Shown here: in pieces, positions 1 through 8,403 of the stretch | Position numbering within the stretch: position 1 is the stretch's first letter | How the letters are laid out: each line of letters starts with the position of its first letter | Assembly: GCA_035295665.1 (NCBI GenBank) | Contig: DATGIQ010000684.1 | Location: forward strand, 1-46,431 | Length of the DNA stretch: 46,431 nucleotides | Direction of reading: 5' to 3' | Source of the DNA: DATGIQ01 sp035295665 | GTDB lineage: Bacteria; Planctomycetota; Planctomycetia; Gemmatales; Gemmataceae | Notes under the pieces: generated by a model | The model's input: the letters and a program-made list of their open reading frames with translations, nothing else | The model's database searches: none | What the model was told of the DNA's origin: nothing | Program-made: the position numbers and the translations under genes

Positions 1-410
1 GGAACTATGTCATTACTCCCCGCAAACACTAGAAATCGACGAAGTTATTTTTTCGCGGGCCCTAAGCCCCAAACCGAGCAACCACTTTCCTTGACATTCG
101 GGGACTTCCAGCCCAGCCCCGTGCAGCAATGGTCGGTAGAAGCGGGGAGCGGCCGACATGCCCACGCCGAAGCCGCTTTTGCCTCAACGCCAACGCTCAC
201 GCCTCGGCATGCTCAGGATGCCATTTTCGAGCATTGGAGCCACGAGGTTCTGGACATGCTCGTGTGGAGCTTATGGAAGTAAAGACCTTTAGCTAGCAGC
301 TTTCGGTGAATGGTTACCTTTCGCGGTGACAAAAACGAAGCGATGCGCTGTCCGTCAAACATTAACGATGCGCTGTCCATTCGCACCTAACTCTGTGAGA
401 GGGGGAGTTT
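1..410. other. Non-coding or unrecognised left edge
   Basis: I see no convincing gene in this stretch. An open frame of 91 codons begins at 7, but it has no recognisable domain or convincing ribosome-binding site and a composition that looks like chance. A 13-base direct repeat (CGATGCGCTGTCC) occurs at 341-353 and 366-378, 25 bases apart. It lies just before the first real gene and could be a binding site or chance. Confidence 0.4.
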
Positions 411-1766
411 ATGCCTGTTCTGTGTATGGTCTTGGCCCTCACCATTGCGGGACGAGCTGATGGTGCGCCTGGCGGATCTTCATCACTCAAGGGCGTAATT
501 AGTGACGACCGTGGACGGCCCATCGCTGGCGCCAACGTGTTCATTCGGGCAGCTGGGCCCCGTGAGGGTGTCGGCGTCCTCTGACCATCATGTTACCCGG
601 ACTGCCAAAAGATGGCGGTCGCGGATGCAGAGGGCAAGTTTGTCCTCAAAGAATTGGCTCCCGGCCTCATTTTTCGACTACTCGTCGTGGCGGACGGCTA
701 TGTGCCGGCGTACTCCAGCAAAGCGTTCGATCCCGCCGGGGGCGCGGTAGACTTCAAGCTGAAAGCCCACGATCTCGACCGTCGCGACCCCGAGCGCGTA
801 TTTCGCGCGCGCATCGTAAACGATAGCGGTCAACCGGTAGAAGGAGCCATGGTAGAGGTAAGCGGGTTTCAACGCGGGAAGGGCGCCCCGCGGTATCGTG
901 GCCTTCTGGGATTTGACCCGCTGGCCGTTAGCAATGCTCGCGGCGAGGTGCGCCTCGGCGTTGCCGAAAAAGGCGATAAGATTTGCCTGCGCGTATCCAG
1001 CCCCGGTCTTGCCCCGCGCTGCTTTGATCCATTGCCCGCTGGCAGCAAAAGCCATGACCTGGAACTTGGTCCGGGAGTGACGGTTAAGGGACAGGTACTC
1101 AAGGAGGGCAAGCCGCTGGGCGGCGTGACGCTCGGTTTGGTCGAACATCCAAACCTCACCTCGAAATCCGTGGGTGACTTCAAAATCAGTACCGATGAAC
1201 GAGGCCACTTCGTTTTTCTGAATGTGCCGCCGAACGGAACCTACGCCTTGTACGGTCTGATGGAGAGCCTCCGACCGTACGGGACAATTCCTGTGGAACT
1301 CATCCGGGTCGCTGGTCATGGTACGGTAAAGGATGTCGGCCGAATAAGCGTCCAGCGGGGCTACCGCGTCTCTGGTCGCGTCGTTTTGGCTGACGGCAAG
1401 CCACTTCCTGCAGGATTACGCTTGGTTCTCAGTCGTGCCCGTGCCTGGGATAGTCCCCAGACTGTAACCTTGCCGAGAGATGGCAGCTTCACCTTCACCA
1501 GCGTGCCGAAGGAACGGTGTCATCTGATGATCCATGTGCCTGGCTATCATCCGTCCCCGAAGAACGGTAGTTTCGATATGCTCAGCGGCGGGCTGTTGGC
1601 GGGAAGGGTCGAGGCGGATATTGATGATCTGCGCTTTTTGTTAGATTCTGGTCCGCGGCCGCAGATCGACTACGGTAGTCTTACGACCAAGGATTTCGCA
1701 GAGGCAGAGCGCCGCCGCGATCAGCCGCTAAAGGGTGCGCCCAGCGAGCAACCGGGTAAGCGTTAA
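411..1766 (+). CDS. Secreted carboxypeptidase-regulatory-like domain protein with an in-frame TGA (candidate selenoprotein, else nonsense pseudogene)
   Basis: ATG 411 follows a purine-rich ribosome-binding site (AGGGGGAG). The first 57 codons give a hydrophobic signal-like segment and the start of a beta-sandwich (KGVISDDRGRPIAGANVFIRAAGPREGVGVL, split here only by reading: KGVISDDRGRPIAGA then NVFIRAAGPREGVGVL). TGA at 582-584 then interrupts the frame, which continues unchanged to 1766 with PSCYPDCQK, DAEGKF and a further roughly 380 residues. Those include two more carboxypeptidase-regulatory-like repeats (around GQPVEGAMVEV and GKPLGGVTL) and no other stop. Planctomycete relatives, as I remember them, carry CPSCYxDC at this point, so TGA sits exactly at the first Cys and would give UxxC. 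A hairpin lies 15-36 bases downstream. The function of the family is unknown. If TGA is a true stop, the product is a 57-residue stub, possibly with an internal start at 612. Confidence 0.6.
596..624 (+). promoter_or_regulatory. SECIS-like hairpin downstream of the TGA at 582
   Basis: GACTGCC (600-606) and GGCGGTC (614-620) form seven consecutive pairs, one of them U-G, around the loop AAAAGAT (607-613). CC/GG can add pairs outside a 2x2 internal loop. Twenty-two bases separate the TGA from the loop, within the 16-37 base range usually given for bacterial selenocysteine insertion elements. The usual G in the first two loop positions is missing, which weakens the call. Confidence 0.35.
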
Positions 1767-1862
1767 TCCTGATCTCCAATTACGGTGGTCGACGCTTCCA
1801 CCGACATCAAGATGCCCTTCTTAATCTTGTAGGACACCAGTTGGAAAAAGGAGGCTGATCCA

Positions 1863-2271
1863 ATGCACAGAATTCTCGCAGATCCCGTGTTGCTTGTTTT
1901 GGCAATGGCCCTGGTTGCTGCACCCGTTATGCCCGGTACCTTGCATATTGTCGCATATTGTCCAGTCGAAGGAGGGAGACCAAGAGGTTAAAGCCCAGCC
2001 GAACGATGTGGTTGAAATCCGCATCCCCAACCCTGCACTTCCGAAGCGAATCCACGACCTTGACCTGAATACCGCAGGCGATGGGGTCTTGGCTCGAGTC
2101 GTGAACACCAGCGACCCGAAACTCGTCGGAAGTGATCGCATCAGTGTCTTCGTAGGTCTGAAAGAGGCAGCTCGAAGTGCCACCGCTGGCTATTCCTATA
2201 CGGATGGGGAGGGGAAGGAGCATCGGGGCAATGTCATCGTCCAAGTGATCAAGAAGAAAGAAGGCAAGTAG
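1863..2271 (+). pseudogene. Small secreted protein gene, frameshifted by a 10-bp tandem duplication
   Basis: ATG 1863 follows a strong ribosome-binding site (AAAGGAGG) and encodes a signal peptide (MHRILADPVLLVLAMALV then AAPVMPG). The frame then ends early at 1986. A second frame carries the rest of a small beta-rich domain to 2271, including the segments EVKAQPNDVVEIRIPNPALP, SDRISVFVGLKEAA and HRGNVIVQVIKKKEGK. Deleting one copy of the duplicated 10-mer at 1943-1962 joins the two exactly, giving about 132 residues (MPGTLHIVQSKEGDQEVKAQ across the join). The gene therefore appears recently broken, or able to switch by repeat slippage. The C-terminal half resembles a secreted planctomycete domain of unknown role. 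An internal start at 1894 would make a 125-residue protein without the signal peptide, which I think unlikely. Confidence 0.65.
1943..1962 (+). repeat. 10-bp perfect tandem duplication
   Basis: GCATATTGTC is present twice with no gap (1943-1952 and 1953-1962). It changes the frame of the small secreted-protein gene. The unit is not a multiple of three, so loss of one copy restores one continuous frame. Confidence 0.9.
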
Positions 2272-2419
2272 AGCACGATCAAGTTCGCCATCCCAGCTGC
2301 GTTGTGCGCGGGCTGGTGTGGCCTGCCAGGTACTGTACGGCATCCAAAGCGCCCTCACACTGCACCTCAGGTGCGCAACTGTCCGAGAACGGCCGTGACG
2401 CCTACAATCGCCGTGGCAG

Positions 2420-2655
2420 CACTGCTCGAACTGGCGTCAGCGGGTCGAGCGTGCGCGAACGGAAGCTGCCAGGGTTGAACGCCAGTAGGAGGTCGCAGAG
2501 CCGGAGAATCGCCTCGTGACGCGGACGCTGGGAAGAGGCGTTGCAGCAGCAGCGGCGGCTGGAGGAAGAGTACGACCGCTTCCAGCAGGCGCAGCCGGCC
2601 GCGCTGACCCGCCGCGAAGTGGAGGAGATTCGCGCCTTAGCGGCGGTGCGCAGAT
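2420..2655 (+). pseudogene. Decayed C-terminal fragment of a serine recombinase
   Basis: Read from 2420, the frame gives NWRQRVERARTEAARVERQ, a TAG stop at 2486, then EVAEPENRLVTRTL. After a frameshift near 2530 it continues WEEALQQQRRLEEEYDRFQQ and LTRREVEEIRALA. From memory, this matches the coiled-coil C-terminal part of large serine recombinases of the resolvase/recombinase zinc-ribbon type (pattern ENRLVARTLERRWEEAL). The missing bases between TRTL and WEEAL fit an 11-base deletion. No catalytic domain is seen upstream, so this is a relic and not an active element. It suggests a former mobile element or cassette here. Confidence 0.6.
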
Positions 2656-2695
2656 CCGCGCGGGGCGCATCCGCACGCGGTTCTGCGAACCGCCG

Positions 2696-4318
2696 CTAAA
2701 CAACCATGGCCTGCTCCAAGACGGTGGCGAGGTCGCGATCCGGGACATGGCCCGTGCGGATGCCGCGGAGCTGAACAGCGAGCAAGCGCGTATCGCAGCC
2801 CGGCGCGGAATTGAAATCGCTCGGCAGAAAACCAAAATTGGTCGTGATCCCCACGAACAGTGAGGCATGCCGGATAGCGGTTGCAGGGATCGGCAGCTTC
2901 AACGTCACTTCCCGGCCGGAGCCCACCCAGACGAGGGCGAGGGGAAGGCGTTCGGTTTCCAGGCGGAATTCAATTCGCGCCCCCCCCATGCAAAAGGGCT
3001 TCGGCGGGCAGCCGATCGTGATTTCCAGGGAAGTCGTGGCCGGCACGATCAGCCCCGCTTGTGGCTGGATCCAGCAATACCGTGCCTGTTCCTCAACCTG
3101 CATGGGATACACGCCGTAAATCGGCAGGAAGCCATCGGGAGCGCACGCCAAGAGCAGCGGGTCCAAGCGTCGTGACCGCTCGGCGTCCATCGACAGCGGT
3201 CCCGGAATCGACGGCAGGTCCTGGTTCCGTTTGCATGCCAGCAGAATCCCGTCGATGTTGCCGACCAACATCCAGTGGCTGAGAAGCTCGGGCAACAGAT
3301 CGTATCCCAGAGTCGGTTTGGCCAGCTCCACCAAGGAGCACAGTCGATCAACGTCCAGGCCATAGGCACGAGCCATCGTATCGAGCCAACTGGGCTCATC
3401 CATGCCTGCTGCTTGGAGAGGATCCAGGTCGGGCGGCAACGCCAATGCAACCGCCGTTGGCAAGATCGTCGTTCGCAGCCCGGCGGCTTCGCTTTGGGCC
3501 AAACAAAACGGGACCCGGCGGCGGGCATCGTGCACGGTGGCACTGAGCTGCGAGCGGAGATGGACAATTTGGGGATCAGCATTCCGGGACATTTTCCCAG
3601 GCAGCCACCAACGTGCCAGGCGATAGAGGGGCGTGTCCAACAAACGCTGGGTTTGGGTGGTCAGTACGCCGCGGAATGGCTCCTGAAGAGCGAGAAACAT
3701 GCCGCCCGGACGCAGCACCCGGCTTGCCTCCCGAAAGGCGCGCTCCATGTCCGGGATATGCCGCAGCGCATCAAAACCGAAAACGCAATCAAATACTTCA
3801 GAACCAAAAGGGAGCGCCGTTGGACCACCGCACACACAGGCAAATTCTGGGCCAGACAGCTCACTCAATCGAACCGCACAACCCAATCCGATGTGCGAAT
3901 CATCCAGCGTGTCGGCGGCCACGACCATGTGGCCGTCTTCGGCCAGGGCGCGGGCGGCCCAGCCTTGTCGGGCATTGAGCTGGAGGATGCGGAGGCGGCC
4001 TTTGCCGCGCAAGAGGGTCCGCAGCCATTCCAGTTGCGCCCGCGCATCAGCGTCTTCCGGCAGCAGGACGAGTTTGTCATCCGGAAGATCATAGGTCCCC
4101 CGTGCCTTCGCCAAGCTTTCCCAAACCTTCTGCTGCTCACCCACAAACGACAAGCGATCCGGTTCTGAAGGAGAAACGATGCCATTGTGCTGGGAGAAAT
4201 GGGTCTCGATATGAGGGCAGTGGCTCCTCCCGTGCCGGCATGAAGGGCAGGCGAGCACTTCCTTGAGCCAGGGCAAGTCCGCGCCCACAACCGTATGAAA
4301 TGTTTGGAGACACGTCAT
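2696..4318 (-). CDS. SAM-dependent methyltransferase with long C-terminal extension
   Basis: The 540-residue protein starts at ATG 4318, preceded by AGGAGA at good spacing; in-frame codons upstream lack such a site. The N-terminal part has a Cys pair (LACPSCRHG) that could bind zinc. A class I methyltransferase core follows at about residues 110-250: strand and nucleotide-binding loop (RILQLNARQGWAARAL, a weak motif I), acidic residue after VVAADT, then FDCVFGFDALRHI and SRVLRPGGMF. The roughly 290-residue C-terminal region contains helices and then a beta-rich tail; I do not recognise it. It is the last gene of the glycosyltransferase operon, 32 bases after the preceding stop, so methylation of a glycan or glycolipid is a reasonable inference. 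The substrate is unknown. Confidence 0.75.
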   Translation of the reverse strand: MTCLQTFHTVVGADLPWLKEVLACPSCRHGRSHCPHIETHFSQHNGIVSPSEPDRLSFVGEQQKVWESLAKARGTYDLPDDKLVLLPEDADARAQLEWLRTLLRGKGRLRILQLNARQGWAARALAEDGHMVVAADTLDDSHIGLGCAVRLSELSGPEFACVCGGPTALPFGSEVFDCVFGFDALRHIPDMERAFREASRVLRPGGMFLALQEPFRGVLTTQTQRLLDTPLYRLARWWLPGKMSRNADPQIVHLRSQLSATVHDARRRVPFCLAQSEAAGLRTTILPTAVALALPPDLDPLQAAGMDEPSWLDTMARAYGLDVDRLCSLVELAKPTLGYDLLPELLSHWMLVGNIDGILLACKRNQDLPSIPGPLSMDAERSRRLDPLLLACAPDGFLPIYGVYPMQVEEQARYCWIQPQAGLIVPATTSLEITIGCPPKPFCMGGARIEFRLETERLPLALVWVGSGREVTLKLPIPATAIRHASLFVGITTNFGFLPSDFNSAPGCDTRLLAVQLRGIRTGHVPDRDLATVLEQAMVV

Positions 4319-4350
4319 CCGAGATTCTCCTGCGCTCCGGTTCGCCATCC

Positions 4351-5535
4351 TCACGCTGCTTGCCGGCAAACCCATTCCACCCATTCAAGATACTTGCGTT
4401 CCACAACGGGCCAGGCGTAGTGTTCGCGCACAAATTGCCGGCCACGCTCTCCGAGTTCGCGGGCCAGGGTTGGCTCCTGCAACAGTTGGGATACCGCCTT
4501 GGCAAAACTATCGTAATTCGTGTACGTGAGCCCGCCACCGCTTCGCCGGCATTGGCCGCGCAACACCGCACATTGGCCGTTGACCAATACGGGCACGGCC
4601 ACCGACCACGCCTCCAGGACCACGATCGAAAGACTTTCATAGGGCGAAGGCATGATGAGGAGCGTGGCCGCGGCGAGGACTTGGCGTTTCGCTTCCTCAT
4701 CGAGAAAGCCCAGGGCCACGATATCGGGATGCGTGGGGATTTCCATGAGAGCCTTGCCGGCCAGTACCAGTTGCAGGCTGGTTTGGGGATGTTCCCGGCG
4801 AAAGCGGATGAAATGGTCGAATAACGAATGGCATCCCTTGGCTTCATCAATGCGGCCAAGGTACAACAGGAAGGGCCGCCGCACGCGGTCGAAGGGGCCG
4901 GCCAGCACTTGAGGGGAATTTCTCGGGTCGATCTCTTCCATACCCATGCCGATTACCGTGCTCGAAGTTTTCAGATAGAATTTCTTGAGCACCAGATTCT
5001 GTTCCTCGGCCGTATTAAAGATCAGCGCTCTCGGCTGGCGGAACAGGCTGCGGTAAATCGACAAATGGAATGCCGGTTCATCATGCGCGGTGGGGACCAG
5101 CAGACTGCGCTGCGCTACCCGAGGCAGGCCGAAGAAGGTGAAGCCGTAGGCATACGTGAAAAAGATGAACGCATCGTAGCATTTCCGCTCGGTTTCAAGA
5201 AAGCGCAGGAAATCCGAGGAATAGGGACCCTGCTCCCGTACCCAGCGCTGTTCCAGCTCGGGACAAGTGCGCTCCGAAAAGACCGCTTCGCACAAATGGT
5301 TAAACAGGGGAACCGTGCGCGGATAATCGACACGGAAACGCCGCACCAGAACGCCGTTCACGACGCTCGGCCCCGGTTCATAGACATCGCGCCAGCTCAT
5401 ATAGTCCAGCGCGCAAGTCGTAAGCACCTCGACCTGGCAATGGCGGGATAGCCTTTCGGCGACCTGGCGGCACAATTGCTCCGAGCCGCCGCAGATTTCC
5501 ATGCCATAGCGCTGAACGACCAATGCAACCTTCAT
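4351..5535 (-). CDS. GT4-family glycosyltransferase
   Basis: The product is 394 residues. ATG 5535 overlaps the stop of the gene before it as TGATG, so translation is probably coupled. The N terminus is a Rossmann-type start (MKVALVVQRYGMEICGGSEQ) with the GGSE loop common in GT4 enzymes. The C-terminal half carries PFLLYLGRIDEAKG and the E-x7-E element (ESLSIVVLE) typical of the donor-binding domain. It would transfer a nucleotide-linked sugar, with retention, to a cytoplasmic-side acceptor. Donor and acceptor cannot be told from sequence. It is one of three GT4 genes in a row, which fits stepwise assembly of a surface polysaccharide or lipid-linked glycan. Confidence 0.88.
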   Translation of the reverse strand: MKVALVVQRYGMEICGGSEQLCRQVAERLSRHCQVEVLTTCALDYMSWRDVYEPGPSVVNGVLVRRFRVDYPRTVPLFNHLCEAVFSERTCPELEQRWVREQGPYSSDFLRFLETERKCYDAFIFFTYAYGFTFFGLPRVAQRSLLVPTAHDEPAFHLSIYRSLFRQPRALIFNTAEEQNLVLKKFYLKTSSTVIGMGMEEIDPRNSPQVLAGPFDRVRRPFLLYLGRIDEAKGCHSLFDHFIRFRREHPQTSLQLVLAGKALMEIPTHPDIVALGFLDEEAKRQVLAAATLLIMPSPYESLSIVVLEAWSVAVPVLVNGQCAVLRGQCRRSGGGLTYTNYDSFAKAVSQLLQEPTLARELGERGRQFVREHYAWPVVERKYLEWVEWVCRQAA

Positions 5536-6602
5536 CAGCCAATCAGCTCCTCCATGTACCGCCGAAACTGTAGGGCGATCGGTTCGGGGGCAAAATCGGC
5601 CAAACGCGCTTGCTGTCGGCCGAGCACGCGCCGGCGGAGGTCCGCATCGACGGTCAAGAGATGCGCCATTTCCGCAATCAGGGGAAAATCCTTGTCCTTG
5701 GCCAGAACGCCGGCGTCGGCCAACGTCTCCGGAATTCCTGCCGCGGCATAGGCAAGGATCGGCACCTGATGGTGCATCGCCTCGACCAGTGGAACGCAAA
5801 AGCCCTCATGCTCACTCATGCAGACAAAAACATGAGCCAGGCGATAATAGGCCGACAGCTCTGCCAGACTCGTGTGGCCGACAAAAACAACATGGTCCTC
5901 CATCTCCAGGGACGCGACTACCTCCCCGAGATGATAAAGGTACCGCTCCAATCCGCCGGCCGTACCGACGAGCAGCAGGCGCGAACGGCGGTTGATGAAT
6001 CGGTTGTACCAGGCGAAGGCCCGAATTACGTCCTCCTGCCGCTTGTGCGGGGCCAGCCGGCCGACGAACAGGAAGTTGGTCCAGCCGTTGCCGTAGCGCT
6101 CCTGGATGGCAGGACACGGCGGTTGTACGGCAAAGGAATCGAGTTCGAGCAACAAGGGGAGGCGGCGCGGATGGACGTAGCCGGCCGCGGCTAGCTCGGC
6201 ACAGTTGTAGGCGGAGACGCCGAGGGTCAGATCTACCTGTTTGCGGAACTGCCCCAGGCTGGCCCGTGCCGCGCGCAAGAGGCGATAGGTTGTGGGACAG
6301 TACGGGGCATAGAAATGAGCCGGGGTGATATTGTGATAGAGGATGACTTTCTTGCCCTTGCACTTGGCCAGGGCCTGCGCGGCTTCGGTGGACAGCGTGG
6401 AGTAATGGTAAATCACCACACAATGCGGCGTGGTGGGTAGCTCGGCGAGGGGCCTCGATTGCTGGGCCAGCTCCGGGTGCACATATTGAGCGTGGATCTC
6501 CGAGCGGAAACCCCACGACCGCAAGTGCCGCTGCAGCGCCCGCGCATGGTTGCCGATCGCATCGCCGGGCACAAAGTTGGGAAGGAGCTGGTGGATCTCC
6601 AT
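5535..6602 (-). CDS. GT4-family glycosyltransferase
   Basis: The product is 355 residues, and ATG 6602 directly follows the TAA stop of the upstream gene with no gap. The N terminus is atypical for GT4 (MEIHQLLPNFVPGDAIGNHA) but is common in enzymes grouped with wcaI/rfaB-like transferases. The second domain has NFLFVGRLAPHKRQEDVI and the E-x7-E motif (EGFCVPLVE), followed by VPILAYAAAGIPET, a typical sugar-nucleotide pocket. The length is normal for the family and no disruption is seen. Its place in the middle of the operon suggests the second sugar addition, but order of action cannot be derived from gene order alone. Confidence 0.88.
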   Translation of the reverse strand: MEIHQLLPNFVPGDAIGNHARALQRHLRSWGFRSEIHAQYVHPELAQQSRPLAELPTTPHCVVIYHYSTLSTEAAQALAKCKGKKVILYHNITPAHFYAPYCPTTYRLLRAARASLGQFRKQVDLTLGVSAYNCAELAAAGYVHPRRLPLLLELDSFAVQPPCPAIQERYGNGWTNFLFVGRLAPHKRQEDVIRAFAWYNRFINRRSRLLLVGTAGGLERYLYHLGEVVASLEMEDHVVFVGHTSLAELSAYYRLAHVFVCMSEHEGFCVPLVEAMHHQVPILAYAAAGIPETLADAGVLAKDKDFPLIAEMAHLLTVDADLRRRVLGRQQARLADFAPEPIALQFRRYMEELIG

Positions 6603-7784
6603 TTACCAATCGAACCCCCACCCGTGGAGAGCGTGTAGGTATTTCTTAACGATGCGGTCCCACGTGTAATTGGCCAGGACGTAGCGCCGGCCGTTCTGCC
6701 CCAGGCGGCATGCCTGGCGAACATGCTCCTGCAAGTATTCCAGACAGCCGACGAAATCGGTGAAGGAATCGAAGAACAGGCCGCCGTTGCTAGCCAGACA
6801 ATGGTCCCGCGTCACCTGGCACCGCTCATGAACCAGAACCGGCCGCTCGGCCAGCCAGGATTCCATGATGACCAGGGAAAAGCTTTCATGGAGCGAAGGC
6901 TGGCACAGCGCCAGAGCTGCCGCATACGCATCGTATTTATCCTGGACCGGAACGAACCCCAGGTCGATGACATCGTGCTCATGCCCCGCCGGGATCGATA
7001 CGGAGCCGTCACCCAAGAGCACCAGCTGAAGCTCTCCGGGAAAGAGAGCCTTGTAGCGGCAGAAATAGTCGACCAGAAGAGGGACATTCTTCCCGGCATC
7101 CTTCCGGCCTGCGTAGAGCAGGAAGCGGTCGAGACGATAGGTTCGCTTGAACCGAGCAGGATCCGCGACAAAGTGGGTATGCACGCCTTCGCCGAGCAAG
7201 CGGGCGGCACCATCCCGGAGCGTATACAATTGCTGGGCAAGGGATAACTCGGCGGGGGTGTGCAGCACAATGCCCTGTGCTTGTGCAAACATGGGTCGGT
7301 AAATCCCCAGGTATGCATAGCTCTCATCATGCAGGCAGGGGACAAGGACCGAGCGGTTTGGAGCGGCCAGGACGCCGCGGTACGTGGTGGTAAACATGTA
7401 CGGGATGAAGAGGAACACATAGTCATCCTGGTGCCGTTCGATCCACGCGATGAGCTCATCACAGCGGATCATCTCCCGCAAAAAGACCGTTTCTTCCTCG
7501 GCCGTGATGGGGATGCGATTCATCAAGCGGGCATTGATCTGGTTGAAGGCATCGGTGTCTCGCGGTGCAACCGGGAAGCGGCGTACGGTCATTCCCTGGA
7601 TCGTTTCGCTGCCGCGCGGACGGGCGTTGATGCTCCAATCGCTGCGGAACTCCTGGATGCACGTCGTCAGTACCTCCACCGGTACTCCCGCTTCGTGCAG
7701 GTGGCGGGCCGTGTGAAAGCATTCCGCTTCCGCACCACCGGGGATGTCGGGGCCGAACCAGGGAATGACGAAGGCCAATTTCAT
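6603..7784 (-). CDS. GT4-family glycosyltransferase
   Basis: The product is 393 residues from ATG 7784; the frame stays open further upstream, but this Met begins the canonical strand MKLAFVIPWFGPDIPGGAE. The PGGAE loop and the C-terminal FLLYAGRKDAGKN and E-x7-E element (ESFSLVIME) identify the GT-B fold of family GT4. The middle contains PNRSVLVPCLHDESY, and the 4351-5535 enzyme has the related VPTAHDEPAFHLSIYR. These two genes are therefore likely paralogues from a local duplication; the enzyme at 5535-6602 is more distant. The stop codon abuts the next start, indicating co-translation. Confidence 0.88.
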   Translation of the reverse strand: MKLAFVIPWFGPDIPGGAEAECFHTARHLHEAGVPVEVLTTCIQEFRSDWSINARPRGSETIQGMTVRRFPVAPRDTDAFNQINARLMNRIPITAEEETVFLREMIRCDELIAWIERHQDDYVFLFIPYMFTTTYRGVLAAPNRSVLVPCLHDESYAYLGIYRPMFAQAQGIVLHTPAELSLAQQLYTLRDGAARLLGEGVHTHFVADPARFKRTYRLDRFLLYAGRKDAGKNVPLLVDYFCRYKALFPGELQLVLLGDGSVSIPAGHEHDVIDLGFVPVQDKYDAYAAALALCQPSLHESFSLVIMESWLAERPVLVHERCQVTRDHCLASNGGLFFDSFTDFVGCLEYLQEHVRQACRLGQNGRRYVLANYTWDRIVKKYLHALHGWGFDW

Positions 7785-7819
7785 GGAGATTCCTGGAACG
7801 TTGACCAGCGCACGGGGAT

Positions 7820-8326
7820 TCAAGCAGCGCTGGCCTCTCTGGAAACGTGGCCGCTGGTCTTCGCAAGGGATGTCTTTCTCACGAGGACAAAAGTCTCCCC
7901 GATGTGTCGATCACATTGATCAAAACGCTGCTGGAGCACGGCATCTTGCTGATCGAGATAGCCGGTCAGTTGGTTGATCGTTTCGAGGAGCTTGCCGTGC
8001 ACTTCTTGCTGCTGGGCGATGTAGCGACCAACGAGTTTGCGGAGGCACTTCTTGACGAGGAGCTCCGCCCTGGCTCTCCAGCCTGTCCGCCGCGTATCCA
8101 CGCTGCCGTAATTGTTGATATGCGCATGCAATTCGGCGATGGTTTGCCGCAGTTTCTTGCGCTGGTCGGCCAATCGAGACTGACCGAGCACCGCGGCGAG
8201 GGGCGGCAACGTTGCCCGAATGGCCACATTCTGGCGAATCCGCCGCATCACATCGGCCACATCGATTTCCGGATCGCGGATCTCGATGACGCCTTGGTTT
8301 TCGACCTCGGTCACGGTGGTCGGCAT
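7820..8326 (-). CDS. Small helical protein of unknown function at the head of the glycosyltransferase operon
   Basis: The product is 168 residues from ATG 8326, preceded by AGAGGG; longer in-frame starts exist but lack a site. It opens with a short strand-rich segment (VIEIRDPEIDVADVMRRIRQ) and then is almost wholly charged helix with heptad-like spacing (QRKKLRQTIAELHAHINNYG, VHGKLLETINQLTGYLDQQD), so a coiled coil is likely. There is no signal peptide or membrane segment. Proteins beginning IEIRDPEIDV-EVM-RIR often precede glycosyltransferases in bacterial surface-polysaccharide loci as I remember them. A scaffold or chain-length role is possible but not shown. Confidence 0.65.
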   Translation of the reverse strand: MPTTVTEVENQGVIEIRDPEIDVADVMRRIRQNVAIRATLPPLAAVLGQSRLADQRKKLRQTIAELHAHINNYGSVDTRRTGWRARAELLVKKCLRKLVGRYIAQQQEVHGKLLETINQLTGYLDQQDAVLQQRFDQCDRHIGETFVLVRKTSLAKTSGHVSREASAA

Positions 8327-8403
8327 TTCATTTCCCTCTCCAGAAGCCGCGCCGCGGGCCGAGATTACAACAGGAAAGCGGGGACCGGTCAAGGTCCACT
8401 TGG

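Noticed and set aside
7..282. Open frame of 91 codons at the left edge
   Set aside because: No domain, no ribosome-binding site and chance-like composition.
678..1319. Minus-strand frame of 213 codons
   Set aside because: It lies antisense to the carboxypeptidase-regulatory-like gene, and the plus frame has clear domain signatures.
2516..2863. Plus-strand frame rich in Ala, Gly and Arg
   Set aside because: It is a shifted reading of the recombinase relic; the meaningful frames are others.
3275..4168. Plus-strand frame of 297 codons
   Set aside because: Antisense to the methyltransferase gene, which carries recognisable motifs.
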